Of a stretch of 64,000 nucleotides of DNA, positions 22,484 through 36,200 are shown piece after piece. Origin of the DNA: Norana najaformis (taxonomy: Eukaryota; Annelida; Clitellata; Crassiclitellata; Hormogastridae); NCBI GenBank assembly GCA_964023275.1, contig OZ029927.1, positions 6,557,715-6,621,714 of the forward strand, written 5' to 3'. The position numbers were made by a program, and so were the translations under genes. Every line of letters starts with the position of its first letter. Position 1 is the first letter of the stretch. The notes below the pieces were generated by a model. That model had not been told where the DNA came from, searched no databases, and saw only the letters and a program-made list of their open reading frames with translations.

Positions 22484-23700
22484 TTACAGATTGTAATTGT
22501 AATTTGAGATTTATAAAGCAGCTCTTAAAGGATAAACTCAACAGAGGTGCTTCCAACCCGAACAAGTAAAATCACTGTTGAACAGTACAGCCTTCAGGCG
22601 CCTTCGGAACACTGAGAGGGGGAGAGAAAGGAGCTCAAGTCGCAATTCTCGAGGGAGACGATTCCAGCAAGTGGGACCAACTTAGGCAAAGCTTCTGGAC
22701 CGCAGCGGTTCACATGCGAGGGACAAACAGGAGATCTTGAGTGGCCCAGCAAAGGGTGCTATGGCCCAGCAACGAAGAGACCAAAGCAAAGAAGTGAATG
22801 AGGGAAAGGAAGCAGAGCCAACAACACAACTGTGCATACGGGAGAGGATCTTAAAGTGGACACACTGCTGGATGGGGAGCCAGTGAAGAGTGTCACGGAT
22901 ATAAGACGAGATGTGGCCATATTTTGGAATGCCCCCAATAAGACGAGCAACACAGTTAAGCACAGACTGCAGCTAAGCAAGTGTTGGCAAGCGATAAGCC
23001 GGTAAAGGTGGCGTTACCAAAGTCAACCCTGGTGCAAATGAGGGCATGGACCAGAGTGGAGCTAGCGTGAAGGGAAAGAGTATGGCAAATGGTGCAGAGC
23101 TGACAAAGATGGTAAAAACAAGAGCGAGAGACGCTGTTAACATGAGGAGACAGGGTAAGCTCCTGGTCCAGTACAACCCTGAGATCCCGGACAATAGTAG
23201 AGAAGGAGATATCCGGAAATCTCTGGTGTAAGGAGGAGAGATCGATCTTGGTGAGCTGCAAGTGGCCACCAAGCCAGATGAATTGGCTCTTGTTACAGTT
23301 CAAACAGAGGCAATTGGAGGACATCCATAGGTCAAGGATAAAGGTGGTGTCAAGAATCCTCTGGACAAGGGCAGAGGCCCCTGCCGTTGCAAAAACCATG
23401 GGTATAAGCCTAGTGTCGTCTGCATACTGAAGGACGGCAACACTCAGTGGGAGGAGGGTCTGCGCTACATCAGAGGTATATAAAATATAGAGGAGAGAAG
23501 CTAGGACGGAACCCTGGGGGGGACCAAAAAAGACAGGGGACCACGAGGGCCCAAAACAACAGACTGAAGTTGGTCTAAGAGGAATGACCGAAAACAGGTG
23601 AGGGCAGAACCAGTGATGCCAAAGGAAATCCCCAAATGCTCCAATAGGAGTGGGTGCAGCACTTCTGAATGGTAATTAAAAGTTGCTGTAGTAAACATCT
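22484..23700 (-). mobile_element. L2/CR1-like reverse transcriptase fragment
   Basis: The minus strand encodes the RT catalytic YADD (23415-23426), then SSNCLCLN-KSQFIWLG, VRDL-VVLDQELTLSPHV, DFGNA and LIGGIPKYGHI...LHWLPIQQ, with scattered frameshifts and stops. The 3' end has a TTACAATTACAA-type tail near 22.49 kb. Dead copy. Confidence 0.85.
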
Positions 23701-23959
23701 AGAAATGTACATTAGGGTGGTCCAAAAAAACTGTTTAAAGTTCAATGTTGCCATTGCAGTTCATCTATTTAAAAACTATTATTGTAAAAGTTTCAGCCAA
23801 ATTGAACGATATTTATGGGTTGCACAAGCTGATCAAAGATATCTGGGTATACGATATTATACAGCTTAATGGTAAAAAAATGAGATCAGTACACAAGTAT
23901 AACAAAGTATGTATTTTAGTGGGTATGGACCTGACTCTGTGGGTATGGACCTCACTGGG

Positions 23960-24045
23960 TTGATTTGATGCACCATCGTTTGACAACTTCAGCATTAGAC
24001 ACTGGCGCTACAAAATTTGCTAATTACAATTATCAATATTAGATT
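23960..24045 (+). mobile_element. Family A 3' end relic
   Basis: gcattagacactggcgc followed by a TAATTACAATTA tail matches the 3' ends at 13.7 kb and 15.16 kb. Confidence 0.6.
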
Positions 24046-24391
24046 ACTGTAATGAAAAAAATTTGTGTAATAATAATAATAATGAAATAGTTTGGGAACA
24101 AACTGCAAGTACAATCACAATTAGTTTGGCCTTCAGCTACGACACGTCACGTCCTTGCCCATCTTCAGTGCAGTGACAACAATTGTCATTCTTTATTTGA
24201 TTCAAGTCTCCAGCAAACAATGTCCTTCTTGGAGTCAGGAAATTTGTGGCGATGCTGATTATTGTTATTATTATGCAGTAATTATTGTTTTTTGCTATTC
24301 ATCATTTGTCAGAACTGAGTTGCAATCATAGGTCAGCTTCACTCCTCCCTCAGCAGTAACTGACAATTGTAAGTGCCATCACAATTTGTTT

Positions 24392-25560
24392 TCATTCCAG
24401 CTTTCTTGAATGAACTGCAGGAATAAACCCCTCATTTTCAGGATCTGAAAAGATGTTCCTGTGTTGGTGGCAGCAAAGAACTTGGAGGTAGATCCTCCAA
24501 TCTACCCTGCCACACAGACTGTTGACCATTCTCTCTTTCTCAGTGAACTCAATGTTTGCAACAAAGAAGGCCAACACAACTGTGACCTCACTCAGGTACC
24601 ACAGGTAATGACGAAATGCTGCAGTAGTGGCTCGATGAATTTCTTGGTTTCTGTATTCAGTCACATGTTGAAGAAACCAAAGATCGTTGCAGGGATATAT
24701 AGACAGTAAAGGAAGCCTAGAACCATAACAGGATGTAAATGTTTACAGATGAACAGAAGAAACTGGAAAATATCCTTTTCTTCACCTGGCTTCAGTTGGA
24801 ACAATCCGAACATCCATATGATTCTTGCCATCAGCCGAGATTACTAAATGCTGCCGATGTTCTGAAGAGAATGCCTCGAAATGTTGTTCTGCCAAGTTCC
24901 AGAAGTTCTTTGTAGTCATCTTTGGGATAAAGGACTTCAAGGTTCATCTGGGCAAACAACAACACACTCCTTGATCTCCGTTACCTCCGACAGAGTTATT
25001 GCTCTCTCAAAGCTACTCTGGTCAATCCAAGTCCAACGCCAGATGTCTAGGAAATGGTGAAATAGGGCTACATCTGGACCACTGAAGGCAGCTATTATTT
25101 GGACAGTGAATGCCTCTTCAGCTATGATTTCTATCACATGGTGACGGCATGCTAGACGAGTGGTCAAGTGCCTTTTCTACCAAAGTACATGCACTAGCAT
25201 GCTGACCGGTGTTGCTGGCTGTGTCATGACAAAGCACATACCGTTGACCTTCTTTCACAGCAAAAAAAAACTCTGACTCAATGGCAAATCATAAATTCCA
25301 TGACCCAAAGCTTGAGTAGTAGCAACCAGCAGATGAGGTGCTTTCCCAGTCAGTGACTTTAGTCTGATTCAAAGCTGCAGCCACCTGCTTATTGACAGCA
25401 GGATTCCTGCTAAGCTTTGTACTACACAAATGTTGCTCTCTCATACTAGCACACTTTTGGTAACTACCTCCAACTCCATTGTTCTTATGGCTACTGCTAA
25501 ACTCCAATTCTGCAGTGCAGGTCAGAACTTCCATCTCTTTCGCATTCTCTTGCAGCATGC
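24392..25560 (-). pseudogene. Degenerate copy of an unclassified transposon-like protein
   Basis: Minus-strand pieces in several frames carry LACRHHVIEIIAEEAF, FSGPDVALFHHF, WRW-IDQSSFE and FRHYLWYLSEVTVVLAFF. From memory these phrases mark a multi-copy invertebrate ORF family that is often unannotated. Frame breaks show it is dead. Confidence 0.5.
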
Positions 25561-26204
25561 TTCCTCGGACTTTGTCTTACTGGCTTTCAGTCCATTTTCC
25601 ATCCCAAGTGGCATAATTATAAAGACTGAAAAATTATCCCTGCATATTTAAGTCTATAGAAATTCAATCTTTATTGTTAACGAAACCACACCTACGTTAG
25701 AGCCTTCACTAATAAGAAATAAACACAGATGACCGAAAGATGGCAAAATAACATACTGGGTGAAAATTCCAAGGGCCTGTGCAACCTCTAAATATTCTTA
25801 AAAAGTGTACCTGATTTATAACCTTACACAGTGGACTAATCTGAAACCTTCTAGTATTCCAAAATTGAAACTTTATTTTTTGCTACATACACATAGTCCA
25901 CCCCAATATACATTCATAATCTTATAACAGAGAACAAATTGAATTTTCACAAAACATTTAGACAAACTGGTAGCTCACATGTAAAATGTGTGTACATGTT
26001 TTTCTACAGTAACTGAATAGTCTCAATCCTGCTAAAATCTCAGTGAAGTTATATTTCAAAACTGCTGCTCATCAGAAGGATCGCACCACCATTTAAGTGT
26101 CCACGTACGGTCTGGGCTCACCCAAGAAATGACCCATATTCAATCCTGCATCCTCTTATGTGAAGGCATAACACAAATGCCTTATTGAGTGACCATCCAG
26201 GCAG

Positions 26205-26420
26205 TTCTGAGGTGGCAAGGTGGTCGAGTGGCCAACACATCAGCTTTCCACCTGTGACCTGGGTTCGAATCCCTGGGCCTGTGATATGAAATTGTTGAGA
26301 CAGATTGCACTGTTTGTTACCTCTGAGGCCACCATCTTTGATAAGAGTTCCTCCTAAATCTAATCCAATGGCCAGAATCAAATGCAGGAAAACTATTTGT
26401 GTGTACAGTCTTGAATCAAT
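26205..26420 (+). mobile_element. tRNA-derived SINE
   Basis: Box A-like tggtcgagtggcc and a perfect box B GGTTCGAATCC (about 26264) lie 37 bp apart, followed by a non-tRNA body. It lacks an acceptor stem, so it is not a tRNA gene. A diverged relative lies at 38025-38130. Confidence 0.75.
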
Positions 26421-26996
26421 CACAACAAAAGCCTCGTTGCATTTCTTGCCTCACAAAGACACTTTCCTGAGAAATATTCACCTGATCAGTATCTGTCCAG
26501 CATATGCGGTTTGTGCCAAGCATCATCACCAGTGGGCATCTGCTGATGCACAGACATGAACATCATGCGCCAAAGTCTGCTTTGCACCAGAGCAGCACGA
26601 AAGAACAGCGACTTATTCCCACTGGATGATGTTATAGATACAGCAACCCAGGACCATCCAAAATCGGTTATTCACCTGGGGTCTACTTATTACTATCAGC
26701 TCTCTTGGGATGTACCTGATCGTTTCCTGCTTCCGATTCTCATAAGGGAGCAGAGGTCACTGAGTGAGCAGACATCTGACAGATACTTTATACATTACAT
26801 CAGCTGCATTACTTTACCCTTGGAAAGCAAACCACTTTACTGAACCTTCTTAACTGTGCCACGCAAGGTATCCAAACGTCTGTGTAGCCCCTTTAAAAGT
26901 ACGGCTGTCACACAACAGTTTCGTCACAACATGACATCATAAGCAATGCACATGATTCAATTAGTTAGAAAATGTCTTTGCAGGAAGAAGAGAGTT

Positions 26997-27229
26997 TCAC
27001 AGCTCCTTGTCCTTTTTAAAGCAGGTCTCACAGACACGAACCGGGTGATCCCAGCCGCGTGATGGCACGGGGCGTGGAGTGGGAGAGCAGTCGTCGCAGA
27101 CACCCTTCCCGCAAGCACGACAGTGATGGACCTTGAGTTGAATGCCAAATGTCTGCTTGCATACGCAGCAATCCTTGATTTCCTCGTCTGGCATCCAGTA
27201 GGTTGGTCGGGCTGCATCACGAATTGCCA
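26997..27229 (-). CDS. ZFYVE1: ZFYVE1 exon 12 (FYVE finger 2 and stop)
   Basis: Codes [44 protein letters not shown] and the C-terminus; stop at 26997-26999. Acceptor gtgtttcag. No AATAAA is seen close downstream; candidates on the minus strand near 25.87 kb and 25.67 kb would give a long 3' UTR. Confidence 0.97.
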
Positions 27230-30200
27230 CTGAAACACACAACTACCATATTATCTCGCGTATGACGTGCACTCGTACATAACGCGCACCCCAAGTTGCA
27301 AAATTTATTAAAATGTAAAAATCTTAGTACCTATGTATAATGTACAGGTGAAGTTCCGCATGCCCATGTAATAATTATTGTACTTGCTTGCAGTCTGACT
27401 GCTCTAGCACATATAATTATATCTATGGAGTAAAATAAACAACTGGTGACACGGCTTTCTTTTCATTTATTTCTGAAACGTAACTATGCACTCTGAATTA
27501 AAATTATAAAAATATTTTAAAATCATATATGTTATAAAATTAGCCTGCCAAATGCAAGTTAAATAAATTAAACCAATAAACTATAAGGTATCTCAGCTGA
27601 TGTAAACTTCGTCTGTTGCCGTTGGTTAGTGCAAAAGTGGTCATTATGCGAGACTGGTGTTCACCTAAAACATCTAAGAACTTTTTTCCTATGTACAATG
27701 CGCACCCAGACTTTGAGCAGACTTTTTTCGGAAAAAAGTGTGCACTATACCCAGGATAATATGGTATTCATCTCTGTACAACAATCACCATGGTGTCAAC
27801 TGCCAACTCTGGATGAGGAGGATCTGTCGGTTTGGCTCTGTGACAATGGGAACTTTTCTAGAGACTCTTCTGAGCAAAGTTTGGTTACTTAAAACTTTTG
27901 TTCTAAAAAACTTTAACACAATCTAATGCTCGAGCAGGCAGTGCTCATGTGAGGTACATACATAAAAGGTGCCACATTAAGTGTCTGCATACATGTAACT
28001 AATTAGCTAACCAGTGAAAGCATTTCTTACACAACCGCAGACCACATTGCTACAAGTTGACTGCTGATAAATCTAAAGACACCAAAGAAACAGTAACTTG
28101 TCTTTTCACGAATTTAGTGGGTAAAAAATTCTTTAGATAATTAGCTCAACCATCTTACCAAGCGGATAATTGACTATTGACGCGATGGCACCGACCGTTG
28201 ATCCAATCGCTTCTCCTACTTTGCGTGGCATCAGTTCACTGCCTGCATCATTTCCAGAATCTGAAATTATAGCCTACAGCTGACAGTCATATCTGCCAGA
28301 ATTTTAATCATTAGCAGTTGCAAGCATTTAACGGTAGAAAAGGTAAAGGTAACAGAGTTGTTTACATGCATCCATAGAAACTCAGATCTAGTCCTACAGT
28401 CCAAGGACATTCTGGCTGAGGCAATTTGTAATTGTAATCGCAAATCTGAATAATACCTGTTCAAAAGAAACTGCTCAGACCGAATGAAATGGTTGTCAAA
28501 CACTTAGTCAGACAGGCAAAGAAAGGAGCTGATGTCATAGGTTGCTTTGGCAACCTATTTCAGAAAGAGGCACAAACAAAAGCAACCCAGTGACAGAACA
28601 CTGTTTTTAAAAACCTGGGAACAAAAATATAGCCCTTCTGAGTCATAGTCGCTGGATGACTTTTCACTTTTGCATTCAGCGTTTGAATCCTTAGTGGGTT
28701 CAATGACTTGTTTGAATCGTGCCCTTTTATTCCTTTGGCTTTTCTGAAATAAAATTCTACTGAAAACCCTACTTTCTCACTGTTCCTCAATCACCATTCA
28801 ACACATCAACGTATCTTATACAAGTTTACAAACTAACCTGACACATGCACTCAACGATATCTGGACTCTCCGCTTTTGTAAATTGGCAGATTTTTCCAGC
28901 TGTTCCTCAATAACAATCTGGCATAGCTCAATACTGGCATATGCATTTACAGACTCACCTGACAGGTGTTCGTCGGAATCCTTTCTCTCGCAGCAGAAGT
29001 CACAAACTCGCGCTGGTTCCATGCCCCAGTTTCGTTCTGGACACGGTCGTTTTTTTGAAGAGCAGGCCTCGCAGAATCCTTGGCCACATGCACGACAGTG
29101 GTGAATTGTCATCTTCTCATCAAACTTTGCTTTGCACTTGTGACAATTCTGGATTTCAATTCACACGTATAACACATCAACAAACAAATGCAGGCCACAG
29201 TTTTCTGATGCATACTTGAATTGTTAAGTTACTGGGAACTTTTTGCTTTTTTTGTAAAAGAACATAGCAATGTTTCTGTCCAATGTAAGTGTCTGTTTAA
29301 GCTCCTTGCAATGCCACCTGTTGCAGCTACGATAACTTGCTAGCTGTCGCCAAATATCAAGTGTGGGGTTTTCGAAATTCCTCCAGCTTGGCACTGCATT
29401 CCTGATCTCACTGAAAAGCGTACTATCTAAACCATGCATCTTCTATGATTCTCTAGAATTTTACCACATGCACATGACATCAATGAAAGAATTACTTACA
29501 AAAGTAAAGGACTAACAATTGTTCTTTGATTCGCATTACTGAGAAATGATCTGATTATTATAAACATAGCAGAACGTTTCTATACGGCTTCCATCCGGAT
29601 ACACACAGTGAAGCTAGACACAGGGGGGAGCAAGAGAACCTGAAAACAAACCTTGATCTCGGCATTTGGTACCCAGTACGCAGGAGCGATCTTGTCTGTC
29701 ACCCAGTCGGTTACTATTTTCGTTGGCTTTGCACTGACTCCAGCGATTGATTCTGACACATAGTTTATGCCATCAAGAAACCTACGAGCGGCGTTGTGGC
29801 TTCCATGAAGCACAGTATTACCCTGTCATGCAACAATCGCATGATAACGTACATATATGCATCCACTGATGTGTGCTGACTAATTAAGAAGCAAGCACTG
29901 CTCCATATGATCAAAAACAGTGAGGGGAGAGAAGGTGGAGAAAGACAGGGCAAGGGAGAGAGATAGGAAAAGGAAGAGAGAGAGGGAAATGTGGCATCAT
30001 ATCAGAAGGAGCATAAACTGCCTAACTAGTACTCAGCTGCTCTGCAAGGGATAGTCTAGTTATCAGAATTTATTAAGCCCCACCATCAGAAACTAAACAG
30101 TCATCAGAGGTTGTGAAATCTGTCAGCCTAAGGTGCAGCACAGACATTGTAACAGCAATCCAAACACCCTTTCTTCATCAGTTAATGCACTGTGTTACAA

Positions 30201-33200
30201 CAGAGCACAGTGAACCGTAATGTAGTGGAGCAACAGATCCAGAAGACTTATCCACATCACACTAAAACCACCACCAATACCATCAAACAGAAACAACAAA
30301 ATGTTGTCTGACAGCAACACATGAACCTACGTCTGGCCAAACGTGTCGTATTTCTGTTCGAACGACCGTTTTTTCTGGGTCGACGTTGCCATACCAGTGC
30401 TGGCGACTTCGGTAAATGACTCCGCAGTAGCTACATTCGAGCACGTAGCTGTCGACAAAGAAACAGCACACATGCAGTCAGAACAACTGGACCAGTGGCA
30501 AAAACAGTGCACGCACCAGTAATCCAGCGTAATTATCAAATTTCTCCAAAAGCTGCATCAGGAATAAGACCAGATTATTTACTGGTGTTATATCACATCA
30601 TCTCTGCTAGAACTAGATCACCTTGTCAGGTTCGGTGCCAGGTCAGAATCCGAAGGGAGGTTGTTAAGTCGGGGCAGAGAGCGTGGTGCTTTCATGGAAA
30701 GCAGTTATCATGGCAACCTTAGTTGTAGGGTCGTACAGGAGCAAAAGCAGGGTAAGGCAGTTAGAAAAGTTAAGTTTTCAGAATGGAACAAAATGCTCCG
30801 TGAGAGAGGATAAGTGGAGGACAAAGCCATTACTGATGGGGAAAATGAAGTATGAGCGAATTGGTCGAGGTCCTTCGGGACTTTATTCCAAAGAGCTCAT
30901 ACTGTGAAGACGTGAGGCACAGCTCAAATGTTCAACACCTTCTGTCACTTCCCAGGTCTTTTGGCAGGTTGCTAAACAGCTGCTATATAAAATGTGCTAA
31001 TACTTATTCACTGATGTCCATGGATGTCAATGGATATGTCCAGATAAACACAATTAATATGCCAGTGTTTTCTTATGGCACCAAAATCTATAAACACAAG
31101 GCCTCAGTCAATGTCTGTTTCCACAGTTGAATCTGTCTATGTACGTATCATGGCATTTATGTAGCGCCTTTTAAGAACAACTTAAAAGCAGTGCAGTGCT
31201 ACAAACGGTGGAGACTGACAACCAACCATGCAGTCAGACAAGACGAGACAAACAGGCTGACAAGACACAATCTAATCTAATGACTTCTATAGCGCCGTTA
31301 TCATAATGGCCAAGGCATCAGACAGTGGCAGGCAGACAGAAAGATAGCGGCATGAAAGCAGACAGTCAGACAGGCACGCAGACAGACATACAGAAAGGCA
31401 CTCAAACAAACAGAAAGACAGAGAGGCATGCAGACAGACAGAGAAACAGAAAGACAGTTAGCCAACATACCCAGACCACGCATACGATGCCAGGCCCAAC
31501 CATGCGCCATCAGTTGAGGCGGATGTCTTTGGTATGACGACGACGGTCCTTCCATTTCGAAAACAAGCCTACACCCAACAACATCATTCAGACAGATCGT
31601 CACAATTTAGAAACCATCCTAATCCATCATCTGGATCTTCTTCCCTTGGACTGGCACTTCCTAAAGGTCTGGACTGTTCAATCCTTGCTCTCTGTTTCTA
31701 ATTGGCAGCTGCGATGGCATACAGCAAATACCGGTCACAGATAAAAGATAGGCTCAAGATTCCTACTCTGCGACATCTTAGCAGAACCTCAAAACTCACA
31801 CGCTACAATTTACGAGGCAAGAATTTGACTGATTGGCTATGCAAACCATATGATATAATCTAATGACTTCTATGGCACTGTTATCATAATGCTCAAGGCA
31901 TCATTCGATGGTCTCAGGAGTCCCATGTTGACTAGTTTAGCCCAATGAATTACGGCTTTGGAAAGCGGTTTTGCCTAGAAGCAATCATCAACTTTGATGT
32001 CTTGTGCATTATGATAACAACTTTATTGAAGTTTTCCCGATTAGATTAGATTAGGTGAGACCGTAGTCAAAAATCGTAATCAGTAGCAGAAGCTCGTTTG
32101 CAATCTGACAGTCTAGGGAAACCAGAAGTCAGGCTACAGTGGATAAGTAGAGTCTCAAATTCAGACCAAATTTGACATTAAACAGCTAATAGAATGCATA
32201 AAATCTAATTCATTGGGCAGTAAAGGCCAAAATATCAAATAGTATTTTTAACAGAAAAATCTTAAAAGCTGATTCGATGGGTAAGTAAGCAAGTAATACA
32301 ATCAGTCGTCCTACCTTGCAAGTGTAGACTGTGTTGTCAAACTGGGCTTGGTGTTTGCACTTGTGTTCTTTGTCAGCCTCATGAGGAACTCCGTCTTTCA
32401 GATGGTTCATTGTGAGAATGCATCGTTTACTATTAACAAACACCAACAAAATACATCATCTTCATCAGTATCATCATTGGTTTCTGATGCCACTCATTCT
32501 GCGGCAAAGGGTGCAAACAACTGATCTCAGTTCTTGTTGGTCATCTGTTGAATTCAGTGCTCTTCTTTCTCATGTTTAGTCGAAGTCTTGTTATGTTACA
32601 TCCTTCAAAGAAATTAATTTGCTACTTGTCTAATCTAATCTGAAAACTTCTACAGTAATATAGTAATAATACAGGGCACCAGCACTAGATCCAGATGTTC
32701 ACAGAGTTCACGACTGTTTTTAGTTCCAAAGTTTAGACGTTACCTCTCTCATAATTCCAAATTTGTAGGTGAACCTAACCCTGACTCAAATCAGTCCGAG
32801 TTGCAAAGTCTAGTGTGGCTCTCACTCCTTCAGTGACAAGAAGTGCATTCACTCAGGAAACAACAAAGAACTGTTGTCCTCTTCATATCTCTGCCCTTGT
32901 ATTTTATGTACATGAGCTATATAAATGCATTACATTACAAGTTCCAAGACAATGGATGAACAACTCACCTGCACGAAAGACATTCGGCTCGACAGGTGAA
33001 ATACTGGTCCGGAAACATGTTGGGCATTGATTTGTCGATCTCATCCATGAACTTCTCGTTCAACACCTTTAACATAAACGAAGAGTGTTACACTTCATTT
33101 CAGCTGATACAGTCTAGTGGTTTGCATGCTGGGCTGTCAACTCCTTTCCAAAGCAGAAAGATATTTTTCTGTTCCACCTGAATCCCCCCCAAGTGAACTC

Positions 33201-36200
33201 AACTGTAAAAAGAGACAACACACTGTAAAAAGACTACTGACACATGTTATGTACATGTTGTTCGAAAGACTGGAGGGCAGTGGAGAGGACTGAAGCACAG
33301 GAAAGACAACAGGTCAACATATAAATCAGGAATACATTGGCTGCTGTCAGTTTGCTAAGAAAAGGCTAATTCTTCATACGAACCAGCACAATGCCATTCA
33401 CAAACACTGCCCCAAAAACAACGTAGCCCATCAACAACTTACAAATTTTCATTTTCAAATACAAAATAGCATTAACATCTCTTCACAGTCGACCCATATG
33501 CATGTATAAACATGCATCATGCATCAACATTCAGATGTTTCATGCGAAACAGCCACCTGACGAGCATCATCCTAATCGAACATAATGTATTCTATATGGA
33601 TATTCTTTATTTAATCAAACCTAACCTTTGTGACAAGGTAACTGAGTGTCTGCCTTGGAACGGGGAGTGTGTGGGTTCAAACCCTCCTCCTCTGAGATCA
33701 TTGTTATGTTGGGACCCTGAGCAAGTCCTTCACACACAACTGCCCAGCACAATGAACTGATGCCTAGTCATTTACAGTGACAATAAGTACATAAAGAATT
33801 CATAATAATATTAAATAATAATAAACCTAATGATTTCTGTGGTACAGAAATCTAATGCACAAGGCATCACCTGGTGCCAGACTAAAGCCTACTGACAAAT
33901 TAGGCCAGATGAGGATCAGTCTGTTGACAGGTAACCCATTCAAGTTAAGAGTAAATCTGACGTAAAACAATAGGGTAACATCTTCCTGCAACATGTTTCT
34001 GCTCATTGGGGACTGTTTCTACTAAAAACCAAAACTCATAAGGCAATCCATAGTCAAAGGCATGCCATACAATGCATCCAGACATTCATCCCAAGTCTTA
34101 TCTTAGGCTGACCTTAAGAGTCCGGAAGACGACTCCAGGATTTCGGGAACATCGTATCTCGCTGTTGTTGAGTTGTTTCTTGACGGCCCACAGCAGGCTC
34201 TTGAAGTCAGTGGGTGGCTGCCTTGTTCTCGTTCCAACGTACTGAAGTGACGAAAATGCGTCGATGCTCAGACCAAGATCTCGAAACTTATTCCGTAGAA
34301 GACTCTCGGCTGGTTCCGAAGCTCCTGCAATTGCATACATCAGCTGCACTCAGACATTGAGCAAAGATCCAGTGCTTGAACTGTTAGGAATATCTTCACA
34401 TATCTGTAAAACCGTATTGTGTGAGACACAGTGGTCTGTTGGTAATGCGCTTGGTCTGTGACCTAAATGTTGTGGTTTCAAGTCTGCTGAGCAGATTCTG
34501 TGAACTACCCTGGGCACCAACTCTTTGGTCTCAGCAAAAGCTGGAAGGTAAATGGTAAGTCCTGCGATGCACTGGCTCTGTATCAAGGACCTTGGGATTC
34601 ATCCACTGCCAGCTCAGGAACTGCAGTGGGAAATGAGCGCCTCCTCTATATTCCACTGTGGGACATGGAAGCTTCACTTTACTACAGTATTGTACAGCAT
34701 TTGTATTGTATTGTACAGCTGAATGTAGGCTAAATACAAGTTTTGTGAATTGTTTTCCATTTATATAATTCAGTGCTTTTAAGAGAAATTAGAACTTTCT
34801 TTCACTTACAGGACAATTTTTATAACTTATTACTGCACTACTCCTATACATATCAAAAACAATCTTTTTGAATGTTACACTGAAACCAGACGTGCCCCAT
34901 CTCTCCAAGTTTAATTTGCAAAGTGTCACTGCATACTGTTGGGAAACCTTGCTCTGAAATAACTGAACCTCTGCTACTGGGTACTCATCCCATTAACTGG
35001 GTTGACTCAGTTAATTATCTGGGTATTAGGAAGGAAAGACCAAAAAAGAACAAGCCAGAGACCATCAGAGATGCTTATTAATTGTTATTAATTAGAAACT
35101 TCTAGAGTACTGGTGTCTAATGCACAAGGTATCAAACCGATGGCATATCAAATTTAAGCCGCATTCAGGTCAACGGGGGGGGGGGGGGGGTGGAAATGGG
35201 GAGAGCAAGCGTCTTAAAAAAACCTCTGCTACCCAAATGCCCACCATGCCACATTCAGGTCCCCCTGTCAGAAACAGCGCATGGTGGATGACCGAGTACT
35301 CGCCAGTATAAGCGAGCTGCCATAGACAGAGTCTGAAGGACGGATGATGGAAGACATCAACACAGGAGATGGTGTCTCAATAAAAACAACGGGAGGAAGG
35401 CAATGGGAAACCGCCTCTCTAAAACTTCTGAGTACATGGACAATGGCAAAAGAAATGATGCAAGACAAAAACGTGAATGATTTGATCCAGCCACTGATGG
35501 AGAGAGTCGCGTTCGGAAGGGGTAGAAACAGGGCTTCTTCGGCCGTCATCCAGCGAAATCCTTGTAAAAAGAAAACAAGGCTCAGAATGGGGACATGGAA
35601 TGTGAGAACAATGCTGAGACCGGGAAAGTTAACCGATATCATCAGAAAGATAAGAAGAACAAGTCTGGAGATCTTGGGACTGTCGGAGGTGAGATGGAAG
35701 GAGGGTGGTGACTTTATGAGTGAAGGATTAGAGTGATTTACACTGAGGGACAGGCAGACCAAAATGGAGTGGCCATCCTAGTAGAGGAAAAGATTGCCAA
35801 GTGTGTCACCAGAACAGAAAAGTATAAAGATAGACTGTTGATGGCAGTAATAAAAGCCAACCCAGTTTAGGGAACATCAAAGGAAGAGAGTATACAGTGG
35901 CTATGGGAGACTGGAATGCGTCAGCTGGATAAGGGGCAGAAGAAAGCCGTTTTGGAAAGTATGGACTGGGTAAAAGAAATGACTGAGGATAAAAACTCAT
36001 GGATTTTTGTAGAACACAAAAGTTAATTATAACAAATACCTGGTTCCAGCAAGAAAAAGACAAATGTATACATGAAAGGCCCTTGGGGAAGCTGCCCGAT
36101 ATCCACTGGACTACATCATGGTTAAACAAATATGTAGAAACAGCGTCAAGAACTCCAGAGCTCTAACGGGAGCCGATGCAGACAGGGATCAAAACTTGGT

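Noticed and set aside
26236..26275. tRNA gene suggested by box A and GGTTCGAATCC
   Set aside because: No pairing acceptor stem or anticodon arm in register; the downstream body and other copies show it is a SINE. The same holds for 33.66, 39.35 and 53.9 kb.
35268..35762. 164-aa minus-strand frame
   Set aside because: It is the complement of the APE endonuclease coding strand, whose plus-strand motifs are recognisable.
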